39,539 bases of DNA from a virus. The position numbers and the translations under genes were made by a program. Shown piece by piece: positions 18,101 through 25,889 of the stretch (position 1 is the first letter of the stretch; every line of letters begins with the position of its first letter). The stretch is taken from positions 1 to 39,539 of IMG/VR virus record IMGVR_UViG_3300043436_002696; one strand, given 5' to 3'. The notes below the pieces were generated by a model. The model searched no databases and had not been told where the DNA came from. It saw nothing but the letters and a program-made list of their open reading frames with translations.

Positions 18101-21100
18101 TTCCAAGACCAGATGACATCTTTGAAGGATTTACACCTGCAGCTTTTCCATATATTGGATTTCCTTTTTCATCCATTAAAGGCTGGTTGGTTTGAGGATC
18201 TATTTTCATTTCTAGACCTTGTTTTTGTTTACCTTTTGCTATTAGTGAACTTCCGCCACCCTGTCCAATCATTTGTGTTGCAGTAAGTGCAAGATTCATT
18301 GAAGCTACCCATTTAGATGTACCATTGCTTGTTTCAGATGTAAACTGATTCATTGCAAATCTCATTTGATCTACTGCACCAACCATCATCATCATTCTTC
18401 CAGCAAACTTATCCATTCCTCCACGAGCAACTGGTTGATCAAATACGGGTTCTATTACTTGTTCTTTAGTGGCTGGTACTTGGTCTTCTACAATATCAAG
18501 ACCACTTGAAACTCCACTTGTACCAGCAAAGCCTTTAAGTCTTTTTTGTTGGAAGTTCTTTCCACGCATTAATGCTGTTCCCATAGGATGAACAATCTTG
18601 CCCCTAGCTTCATCTCCTGGAGATGTTACACCTGCAATACCACCGTTCGGTCCGATTGCAAGAAGTTCCTTGCTAGATACTGCAATAGGCTGACCTGTAA
18701 TAGTATTTGCAACCATATCATCAATGCCATTTGACAATACATTACCCATTCCATCAACCTTAACTGTTGCACTTGTTCCTGTTCCACCAGATTGACCCTT
18801 AACTCTTGATATAAATGGTCCAGTATTAGGAGTGTTTCTATCAAAAGACATAAAAGGTTTTTTAGGTTGAGTTGGATTAACAACTCTTCCCATACTATTT
18901 ACCTTCATCAAAGTCAATTTAATAGCTTGCTCGTCAGTCATCGGTTGTTTTTTATGAAGGTAGCATCTTTCACCAAGATTATCAACTGGGTTACTACAAG
19001 GTCTTCCAGAAGCGATTGTTCCACCAGAATCACCACAGGTAGCACGTCTAGAACCTTGATATTCTTTTATTTGTTTTTGATGTTTTCTGTAATTCTTTTC
19101 GTAAGAAACTTCATCTTTTAATGCTTTATAAACTTTTCCTGCAAGCAATCCACCAAGACCAACAGCAAGTGCTGCTGCAGCTATTGGATCTCCTCCAAAA
19201 GTAGGCAAAAACTCAAATCCACCTGCTGCTGATGGGATACTCTGAATGTTTGGCATTACGATTCCTGGTCTAATAGCTCCAGATGGCATTACAATGCCAC
19301 TAGAGGCTGTTCTAGAGCCTTGTGTAGTAGATGTTGGTGCTCCAGTACCCTTTGGATCATATGCTCTTACAGTTGTATTTGGAAGGCTTGAAGGTAATGC
19401 TCTTTGTCCAAGAGTGTCATAGAAATTACCTTGTAGTCTTGCACCCATACCTGCTGCAACAGCGATTGGCATTCCTGGAGAAGTTCTTGATGGGAACATT
19501 CTTGCAAGTGTCATCATGACCTTTGCACCGTTTGCGGTATTTGGATGAACACCATCTGCAATCTTTGTTAATTCTGCTTGAACTAATGGCATAGCTAATC
19601 CAGATGCACTTGCAACTCTTGAGACGGTAGAAGGATTTAATAATCCACCAATATCTTTTCTTGTTCTAAGAGTCTCAAGGAATACATTGTAAACTTGAGA
19701 GTCTTTCATCAAGTTGGCTGCTGACCATACCTTTTCATATATTCCATTAGCATTTGTGGTGGATGGATTAATATGTGCAAGTACATCTTGAATATAGAAT
19801 GATGCAAGTCTATCTGAATCAGGAACACCTGCTGCTCTAAGTGCTTCAACGATTGCCTGATATTCATTTGGCTTTGTAGCCCAATTAGGAATACCCTGTA
19901 GCACACCTGCATATGCTTTAGGTGCTGCTGCTTTCTTTGCCCAAGAAGTTGTTTCAGTTGCATATCCATTTATACGACCACCTGATTGCATTCCAAGATA
20001 TGATTGCTCTAACCAAGACATCTTGTCTTTAGTGAATGGCTCTCTTGAGTTTATTGTGTCTGTACCAGAGCTATATCCAAGAGACTTCTTTGTTTTTGGA
20101 TCTTTATAAGCAACATAGCTACTTCTCTTCTGCTTTAAAATTTTCTTTCCGTCTTTAGTAAATCCAGTTACTTCTCCGTTTTTACCTAATAGAGGCTTCC
20201 AGCCATCTCTAATTAATCCTTCATCAGATATTCTTGACCTAGCATCATAAAGTTTTCCAGACTGTAAATATTCTTGAAATCTTTTATTAATTGCAGGTAT
20301 AGTTTTTGCTTGATTATAAACGTCTTGGTCTCCAATTTTTCCTTTAAGCATTCCAACTTTATTAGCAATGCTAGATTGAATATTTTGAGCAAGTCCACCT
20401 GGATCCTTTTCTTCATAAATTCCAAGAACTTGAGCCATTCTTTCTTCTGCAATATCTGCTCTAAAATATTCTGCAAGTTGTTTTGGATCCACATCTTTAT
20501 TTTGTGCAAGCCTACTGTTTATTTTTGTAGGAATAGATAAGCCAAATGGAAGAGTAACAAGACCCTGACCACTTCTAACTGGATTAACAATATGTGCAAA
20601 TGCATATCCGCTTGGAACAGTTCCTCCAAACCTACCAGTCTTATCTGCATATCCATTAACTCTTCCACCTGATTGGTATCCTTGAATATGGAATATCGGT
20701 TTCTTTGTTTGAGTATCAGATGAGACACCAGTAATTCTTCCAGATGCTGAAGACAGAATTGTTTCTTGCATAGCGTCAAGTCCCATTACTCCAGTATTAA
20801 TACCCTTTGTGTTTTTACCAGCAATAAAATCAAAGAATGCTCCAGAGTACCCTGCTGGTCCTACCTTCAATCCGCTTGCTATTGCTTTTTCTAAAGATCC
20901 AGACTGACCAACAGCACTATATGGAGCAAGGGCATTTTCCATAAATCTACTAATAGGATATGAGTTTTGAACAGAATACTGTTCACCAATAGGGTTTTCA
21001 GAGAAGGAGCTAAGACCTCTAAAGTTTAATTCTTTTCCAATAATAGATGAATAGTCGCCAGACTGAATAGCAGATAAAAGCATAATTTGTTGTTCTGCAG

Positions 21101-24100
21101 AAAGTTCTTTTGAAAGTCCTGGATTTAGAACAGTTCCTCTACCAAGCCTAGTTCCTGCAGGAACAGGTGCGGATTGTTTTGTTAACTCTTGGTATTTATA
21201 AAGATTACTTCTAACACCCTTCATTCCACCTGATGTCCATTCACCAAGAACCTTTGATTTATCAGCATAGCCCTTAATGCGACCACCCATTTGCTTACCT
21301 TGCATGTGAATAATTGGTTGACGTGATTGGATATCTGAAGATACCCCAGTAATTGATCCCTGTGCTCCATATGTAAGGATTTCATTAATACCATCTGGTA
21401 CATCAGATACCCATCCTTCATTATATTTTGGATACGGTGCTCCTGTTGATGGGTCTCCCATCGAAATATCCCTACCTTGAGTGTTTGGTCCTGCTGTAAA
21501 ATCATACATAACTGGGGAAGCACCATATTTTGATTCTTTTCCAGTAGCCCTTTGACGTTCAATGTCATCAAAGAACCTACCGCTTTCAGTATCTCTACTA
21601 TGCACACCTCTGTATAACTTGTTGTATGCGACCTGTGAAAATTCACTTACTCCCTTAACTCCTCTAGGACCATACTGTTCACCCATAAAGTTTGAAGCAA
21701 AAGATGCAAAATCACTAAATGAAACTTCCATTCCATAAAGACTTCCATAATCACCAGTTTGAATAGCAGTAAGCATTGCAAGTTGGGTTTCTTTAGACAT
21801 CTCTCCAGACATTCCTGGATTAAGAACAGAGCCTCTCATCATTCGTGTTCCCTCTGGAACAGAACGCATTACGCCAAGAAGTTGCTGATATCTTTCTGCG
21901 TCAAACTTTTCAGAATCGGTCCAGCGACCCTTTACATTCTTTCTTTGTCTAAAGTAATCAAGTTCTCCAGAAATCCACTTGTAAACAGTTTCATATTCTT
22001 TGTCTGTCTTTTGGAACGGTGCTCTAAATGATTCATCTTGATGGCTTTGTATTCTACCGCCCATTTGCTTCTTTAAAGGTATACTCTTTTGTTTTAAAAA
22101 TTCTTTTTTCCAGTTTGGCAAAGGATCTATTTTTTCTACTGTTTCATCTTGCCCTCTTTTATTTGGCTTGAAGCCTTTAACAAACTTAAGAGAGGCTGTT
22201 ATAGCCGCTTCCGCAGTTTGTTTAGTTGAAATATTTCGCTGAACACCTTCTTCTGGATCTTTACCATCCAAAAAGTCTTGCATAGTATATTCATTAGCAT
22301 CAGATAGTTGTAATTTTTCTTCTTCTGAGAATGAGATTAGACCCATTCTTTCTGCTGCTAAAAGCATAGGTGCACTAAAAGTAGAATAACTTCCTTCGTT
22401 CTTAATTGCCCTTATAGATAAGTCTCCACCTTGTTCTTGAACCATTTTTCTTGCTTGTACCATTAATTCAACTATTGCTGTTTGAGGAGCACCACTAGAG
22501 AATGCCTTATCTATTAACCATCCATTTTTAACAACATCACTTGGTCTAAGAGTTACTGATGCTCCAGCACCCTTTCCATAGTCTCGTATTAATTCAAAAT
22601 AGTCATGTCCTTCTGGTTCATAACCGCTATATCCTATTTTGTAGGTTTCAAAGGCTTCACTTAAATCTTTTGATTCTTCAGCATGACTTTGTACTCTACC
22701 ACCCTTTTGCATAAGATCAATAATGTAATTTTTTGTACCCATATCTTGGCGGATACCAGAAATAGTTCCAGATGGATTATTTAATACCCATTCTTTTTCA
22801 TCAACAGGGCTTCCCATAACTTCTTGAACCATAGCTTTTGAAGATATGTTAAATCCAGTTTGTCCTCTAGCATTTGCAAGTCTAAATATAACTGGAAGCA
22901 TTTCCATACTTGCTAGTTGTCTATCTGCTGCCTTCTTTGAATTAGTATTTGAAGGGTTTGTCCAAGACTCAATAAACTTAGAATAGTTTGCAATATCTGG
23001 AATAGTAGAAAATGATTGCATATCTGACCATTGGATTTTCTTTCCCATAGCCTTTTCAAACATTCCATGCTTGATATACATTAGAAGTTCTCTAGCACCC
23101 ACACCTGAAAATTCATTAGCACCCTTTTCTTTAAGAACCGTTCCTCTAAATAAAGGAATATTTTCAGATATCGGAGACATACTATTAAGCATTTGCTGGC
23201 GATGACCTTCCATATCAAGTCTTTTCATAACACCAGTTCCAGCTCTAAACTGATTTGTATTATGTCCAGCTATCCAGTCTGCATATGCCTGTTGTTGTGG
23301 ATCATTAATACTTCTTGCAATATTAGAAGTTTTTGATCCACCTTGATTAGCACCAAAAGTTGTACTATTTAATGTAGAAAATACACCTGCTTCTTGTTCT
23401 GTTTTAAAAGGATACCCATAAACATTGCGAGATCCACCTACTCCTGCTCTGCCCATTGCTTGATAAGAAACTTGAGGAAGTGGACCAACAAAGGGATTTT
23501 CATCACCAAGACGGTATCTCAAACTAGGTTCATATTTTTCGTTAAGATATGGATTCATATCGTCTCTCATTAATACAGGTAATCTTCCACCTTGAGAGGA
23601 AATTCTATCATAGTCAGCCTTAAGCATAACTTTTCCATTAGCAAGAACTAAATGTTTTGATTGGTCAAGTTTAAATCCCTCGTATGGATAGGTTGCATCA
23701 TAATTAAATTCTGTTGATGTATTTGCATATCCTGGCATTCTTCCACCTTTTTGAAAGCGTGGTGCAGATTGAAAATTAATTTGATCTAATGTTCCAGAAT
23801 ATTTAGCTGCTGCTTTTTTATTTACAACATATTCTCCTGGCTCAAGCATTGCAGGAACTTTATCTCCATCTCCAGAACCTGGAACCCAAGCAGAACCACC
23901 TCTTTGCATTTGTGCTGTTGGAGTAGATGCTGGAAGGGAAGGCATCTGTCTATTTACAAATGCTGGATTTAAACTAATTGCGTCTACAAGGTTTTGTCTA
24001 TAAATACCAAGTGCTTGGTTAAGTCTTTCAACACTTGATCTTTCTGTGTCAAAAGATCTTGCTAATTGCTCTGTTGCTTTCTGAGCCATAATTTGAGTAT

Positions 24101-25889
24101 CAGTAAGCATCTCAAACTTTTGAACTGGTATACCTGCCATACGTCTACCAAGGTTAACCATACCCATAGCACCCTTACCAATATAGCCAAGGAAGTTAGA
24201 GAAAATACCAACCATCATAATAATTGGACCAGCGATAGCAGTTAAACCTGTTGCTACCTTAATAAATGACTTAACTGGCTTTGGAAGATTTTGAAAAAAC
24301 TCAATAGCTTTTTGAATTTTTCCAGTTACGTTTTCAAGAATTGGGGTAATTGACTCAGTAATGGACTGACCTATAGAAATAAACTGTGCTTTAATTGCCT
24401 CAATAGCTCTTTGAAAACGCTTTGAAGAACTATTCATCAAAGTATCCATTTCCTGATATGCAGTTGCTGCAAGTTCTTTACTTGACTTACCCATCAAACC
24501 AAGAACTGCATTTGTCTGTGAAGCACTTGCGTTTAAGTTATCAAACAAAGCAGAGAGGCGAGCAAACTGGTACTTACCAAAAACATTTTCAATAACTTGT
24601 GCTTTTCCAAAATCATCTAGAAGTTCTAGCTGTTGCTGAAAAGCCATAATTGTTGGCATAAGCTGTCCACGATTTGCTTGAACTATTGCATTAATATCAA
24701 TTCCATACTGCTTTGCGGTTGCAGAAGCCTGTTTTGTTGGATTAATTAAAGATGCCATACCAGACTTTAAAGCATTAGCACCTTCAGCTGCTGAGATACC
24801 ACCTTCTTTTAGTGCTACCATCAAAAGCGATAAGTCTTTAACGTCACCACCCAAAGACTTAATAACTGGTCCAGCTTTTGGAATTGCAGTTGTTAAGTCC
24901 TGTAAAGAAAGGGAAGTTTGGTTTTCCACTGCGTTAAGGAAGTTAACAGATTCAGCAAGTTCATCAGTACTTATCTTAAATGCGTTTTGTAGAGACAGGG
25001 TTGTTTTCATAGCGTCTTGGTTTGAAACATCACCAAGAACAGCAAGACGAGTTGTTTCTCTTAGTGATGCAAGAAGCTTTTGTCCTTCTAAGCCAGTTGC
25101 TGCAAGATCAGCAGCTAGGGAGGCTGTTTCTTTTGCTGCAATACCAAATGACTTTGAAAATTCTATAGCAAGATTACGAACATCATTAACCATTTGATCT
25201 GTAGCATCTGATGTACTATTCATTAAGTCACTTCCATAAACTTTCTGGAAGCGTGTAAGTTCTGCATCTACTTCACGGAAAATTTTAGATACTGTATTTC
25301 CATAAATAGTTAAAGGAACGGTAAGACCAACGGTAATCTGACGACCAGCCCACTGAGTATTCTTACCAAAATTAATTAAATGTGTTGTTCCATCTTGAAC
25401 AAGGTTATTGAATATAGACCACTGTTTTTGAGATACAGCAAGTTGAGTATTAAAATCTTTTAAGTTAATAGTTGCAGGGGTAATCATCATACCCATTTGC
25501 TTTCCATCCATGCCCTTGCCAAGATTTACAAGCTGAGACATTTCTCTGGATACTTCACGAACAGCAAGTTTATGTGCATTAGATGACTTGCTAAATGCAC
25601 CAATAGCTTCTTGTGCATATTGCTTTAGAGTAAGTTTTTGCTTTAGAAGGGATTGCCCAAACTGATCAACAGAATCAGTAAGTTCAACCATCTTGGCATT
25701 CCAGCCACCAATTTTTCCAATATCAGATGCAAATGCACCTGCAAGGTTTGACTTTAATCCTACGGACTGCTTGTCAAGATTTTGTAATGTATTATTTAAT
25801 AAGTTTGCTTCAGCAGTGAGCTTTTGCATTTGCCCAATAACTGGACCAAAGTTGGCTGAATAATTAAATTGAGCATTAATATTAGCCAT
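15174..25889 (-). CDS. Tape measure protein with embedded ADP-ribosyltransferase-like modules
   Basis: A 3571-residue tape measure setting tail length and ejected at infection. Residues about 100-620 are a TP901-type core (conserved A-A-D-L-A-A-T-G and G-I-S-A-A-E-G-A-N-A-L-K stretches) with a hydrophobic segment near 545-575. Near 670 is the L-E-P-G-E-Y-V-V-N-K-K motif common in tape measures; a relative (S-N-G-E-Y-I-V-K) recurs near 3440. Residues 717-1972 are an unusual block cut by six Q-x-G-G-R linkers (Arg 717, 1065, 1279, 1537, 1743, 1972), with three ART-like segments. A C/C/C/H zinc-binding-like motif lies at 2285-2312, hydrophobic glycine-rich segments near 2230-2250, and a long coiled coil at about 3020-3190. 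ATG overlaps the GT chaperone stop by eight bases. Several modules are unrecognised. Confidence 0.93.
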   Translation of the reverse strand: MANINAQFNYSANFGPVIGQMQKLTAEANLLNNTLQNLDKQSVGLKSNLAGAFASDIGKIGGWNAKMVELTDSVDQFGQSLLKQKLTLKQYAQEAIGAFSKSSNAHKLAVREVSREMSQLVNLGKGMDGKQMGMMITPATINLKDFNTQLAVSQKQWSIFNNLVQDGTTHLINFGKNTQWAGRQITVGLTVPLTIYGNTVSKIFREVDAELTRFQKVYGSDLMNSTSDATDQMVNDVRNLAIEFSKSFGIAAKETASLAADLAATGLEGQKLLASLRETTRLAVLGDVSNQDAMKTTLSLQNAFKISTDELAESVNFLNAVENQTSLSLQDLTTAIPKAGPVIKSLGGDVKDLSLLMVALKEGGISAAEGANALKSGMASLINPTKQASATAKQYGIDINAIVQANRGQLMPTIMAFQQQLELLDDFGKAQVIENVFGKYQFARLSALFDNLNASASQTNAVLGLMGKSSKELAATAYQEMDTLMNSSSKRFQRAIEAIKAQFISIGQSITESITPILENVTGKIQKAIEFFQNLPKPVKSFIKVATGLTAIAGPIIMMVGIFSNFLGYIGKGAMGMVNLGRRMAGIPVQKFEMLTDTQIMAQKATEQLARSFDTERSSVERLNQALGIYRQNLVDAISLNPAFVNRQMPSLPASTPTAQMQRGGSAWVPGSGDGDKVPAMLEPGEYVVNKKAAAKYSGTLDQINFQSAPRFQKGGRMPGYANTSTEFNYDATYPYEGFKLDQSKHLVLANGKVMLKADYDRISSQGGRLPVLMRDDMNPYLNEKYEPSLRYRLGDENPFVGPLPQVSYQAMGRAGVGGSRNVYGYPFKTEQEAGVFSTLNSTTFGANQGGSKTSNIARSINDPQQQAYADWIAGHNTNQFRAGTGVMKRLDMEGHRQQMLNSMSPISENIPLFRGTVLKEKGANEFSGVGARELLMYIKHGMFEKAMGKKIQWSDMQSFSTIPDIANYSKFIESWTNPSNTNSKKAADRQLASMEMLPVIFRLANARGQTGFNISSKAMVQEVMGSPVDEKEWVLNNPSGTISGIRQDMGTKNYIIDLMQKGGRVQSHAEESKDLSEAFETYKIGYSGYEPEGHDYFELIRDYGKGAGASVTLRPSDVVKNGWLIDKAFSSGAPQTAIVELMVQARKMVQEQGGDLSIRAIKNEGSYSTFSAPMLLAAERMGLISFSEEEKLQLSDANEYTMQDFLDGKDPEEGVQRNISTKQTAEAAITASLKFVKGFKPNKRGQDETVEKIDPLPNWKKEFLKQKSIPLKKQMGGRIQSHQDESFRAPFQKTDKEYETVYKWISGELDYFRQRKNVKGRWTDSEKFDAERYQQLLGVMRSVPEGTRMMRGSVLNPGMSGEMSKETQLAMLTAIQTGDYGSLYGMEVSFSDFASFASNFMGEQYGPRGVKGVSEFSQVAYNKLYRGVHSRDTESGRFFDDIERQRATGKESKYGASPVMYDFTAGPNTQGRDISMGDPSTGAPYPKYNEGWVSDVPDGINEILTYGAQGSITGVSSDIQSRQPIIHMQGKQMGGRIKGYADKSKVLGEWTSGGMKGVRSNLYKYQELTKQSAPVPAGTRLGRGTVLNPGLSKELSAEQQIMLLSAIQSGDYSSIIGKELNFRGLSSFSENPIGEQYSVQNSYPISRFMENALAPYSAVGQSGSLEKAIASGLKVGPAGYSGAFFDFIAGKNTKGINTGVMGLDAMQETILSSASGRITGVSSDTQTKKPIFHIQGYQSGGRVNGYADKTGRFGGTVPSGYAFAHIVNPVRSGQGLVTLPFGLSIPTKINSRLAQNKDVDPKQLAEYFRADIAEERMAQVLGIYEEKDPGGLAQNIQSSIANKVGMLKGKIGDQDVYNQAKTIPAINKRFQEYLQSGKLYDARSRISDEGLIRDGWKPLLGKNGEVTGFTKDGKKILKQKRSSYVAYKDPKTKKSLGYSSGTDTINSREPFTKDKMSWLEQSYLGMQSGGRINGYATETTSWAKKAAAPKAYAGVLQGIPNWATKPNEYQAIVEALRAAGVPDSDRLASFYIQDVLAHINPSTTNANGIYEKVWSAANLMKDSQVYNVFLETLRTRKDIGGLLNPSTVSRVASASGLAMPLVQAELTKIADGVHPNTANGAKVMMTLARMFPSRTSPGMPIAVAAGMGARLQGNFYDTLGQRALPSSLPNTTVRAYDPKGTGAPTSTTQGSRTASSGIVMPSGAIRPGIVMPNIQSIPSAAGGFEFLPTFGGDPIAAAALAVGLGGLLAGKVYKALKDEVSYEKNYRKHQKQIKEYQGSRRATCGDSGGTIASGRPCSNPVDNLGERCYLHKKQPMTDEQAIKLTLMKVNSMGRVVNPTQPKKPFMSFDRNTPNTGPFISRVKGQSGGTGTSATVKVDGMGNVLSNGIDDMVANTITGQPIAVSSKELLAIGPNGGIAGVTSPGDEARGKIVHPMGTALMRGKNFQQKRLKGFAGTSGVSSGLDIVEDQVPATKEQVIEPVFDQPVARGGMDKFAGRMMMMVGAVDQMRFAMNQFTSETSNGTSKWVASMNLALTATQMIGQGGGSSLIAKGKQKQGLEMKIDPQTNQPLMDEKGNPIYGKAAGVNPSKMSSGLGKAMAGLGKAANFLGNPAMQIGLQVGIMAVNKGIEMYQKTMENAKKAGNAAFGEPTESAKLLGIELKSLTAGSEKLGKSAEKIFGVQGKGSYDKAFEKVVKTDYQDLITIIGKAKTEQEQLNQLTNVYSNLIQRGFDPKNAKELTAEIARQAEAMGAFTKVSGSLDNIKDSKDAVKAQLETFQSQMTILEDRRDLATSVGGKDLASGALGVASMVPGMNILARGASAALGSGPLKTQSSDLRADAVNEFFGVQGDEFWKKALRGTGLDRNPLAQVLGGYLADKTIKTQMAAQLGATIKSVFSIAADNPTASNEALRMLVAQFDSVDWDKAKEELSKIAEEKGFGDLSQIGQFVQSDTFKNLGEREQTIALSVINAGAGPQFEKMLTESWESIDWDKLGGIAAQNLALNAIDMEVDIQLKDSMAQMELLKTAIQQSFTVAIEAKQKELEIEDKRHEKAIKNLDDEAKRIADKKDILQRNTDYYIKELEREKQAEDYYANQRKTGLSGLKAISGGDVFGFIGAQMDAASSADQFGRDRSIQAIQETADAGQKKLDEDLRNIDNRKAAESARHEQEIANINTEIEFLQKKQSATVGGIDKATKLLEKAMAMSPGDKGYQQAVTDAVQAAETAGLSGQQVMQELNISSPDKDIQGRIDSASKSLGDALKIITGDTTDAVDRLNAASEIAKNVFESLDLDPSTSQAYTDLFKTLQTPLDPTVSEAIQAFKYGTVDNKDQNTLDGDPITNQDGKGSKDSNASSNSSTPDGKPPIPKNGDANNWYQDSSGLWWRLGAGNVWLSSAGQKTKPMDTLLGDNIPWGSWTPMASGGAISGPGTGTSDSIPIMASNGEYIVKAEAVRRIGKAKLDQINNMGAAGFAMGGLVGSMPAMSSAPGFAGGGSIPMPTISAPSTPKYNVPSAGGGMSPSPIAKMARGGQVNSNSSNVNSSPVMNFNGAGMDMVMHHVNKAVGGRISSNSRRIG
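18954..19037 (-). other. Zinc-binding-like C-C-C-H motif in the tape measure
   Basis: Cys2285, Cys2298, Cys2309 and His2312 follow the pattern C-x12-C-x10-C-x2-H with S-G-R-P-C-S-N in the middle. This resembles a small treble-clef-like motif (C..T..G..C.N....C..H) that I recall from many phage and actinobacterial proteins. It could bind one zinc ion. It lies after the modular block and a hydrophobic glycine-rich segment, before the coiled-coil end. Confidence 0.5.
20715..21161 (-). other. ART-like module 3 of the tape measure (catalytic Glu-minus-2 missing)
   Basis: Residues about 1577-1725. The Arg motif is L-G-R-G-T-V-L (Arg1584), the Ser motif S-S-F-S-E (Ser1628, Ser1630) and the Glu motif M-Q-E-T-I-L (Glu1709). 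It aligns with module 2 along its whole length (N-P-G-L/M-S, I-Q-S/T-G-D-Y, G-E-Q-Y, F-x-A-G-x-N-T, I-T-G-V-S-S-D). The residue two before the glutamate is Met rather than Glu or Gln, so transferase activity is doubtful. NAD-glycohydrolase or a purely structural role is possible. Confidence 0.5.
21330..21857 (-). other. ART-like module 2 of the tape measure (degenerate)
   Basis: Residues about 1345-1520. Arg motif M-M-R-G-S-V-L (Arg1352), Ser motif A-S-F-A-S (Ser1396, Ser1399, with Ala where modules 1 and 3 have Ser) and Glu motif I-N-E-I-L (Glu1503). The spacing between the three motifs is close to that of module 3, and the two are clear paralogues. The altered Ser motif and missing ExE suggest an inactive or substrate-divergent copy. 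Confidence 0.5.
22755..23177 (-). other. ART-like module 1 of the tape measure (full R-S-ExE signature)
   Basis: Residues about 905-1045. It carries P-L-F-R-G (Arg915), S-F-S-T (Ser961-Thr962) and D-E-K-E-W-V-L (Glu1031-x-Glu1033), in the order and spacing of the R-S-E class of mono-ADP-ribosyltransferases (about 46 residues Arg to Ser, 70 Ser to Glu). In that family Arg binds NAD, the Ser motif shapes the pocket and the ExE glutamates catalyse transfer. No homology search was possible; the call rests on motif order, spacing and the repeat of the pattern in modules 2 and 3. Confidence 0.55.

Larger units (their letters stand above)
19974..23747 (-). repeat. Q-x-G-G-R linker repeats dividing the tape measure into modules
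   Basis: Six copies of a short linker (Q-K/M/S-G-G-R-I/V/M followed by G-Y-A or S-H-x and an acidic/Ser tail) occur at Arg residues 717, 1065, 1279, 1537, 1743 and 1972. Intervals are 348, 214, 258, 206 and 229 residues. Several are preceded by I-T-G-V-S-S-D and a P-I-I/F-H-M/I-Q-G strand. The linkers resemble the glycine-rich elements that precede the P-G-E-Y/F-V motif in many tape measures, and they appear to mark where modules were inserted or duplicated. Confidence 0.75.
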
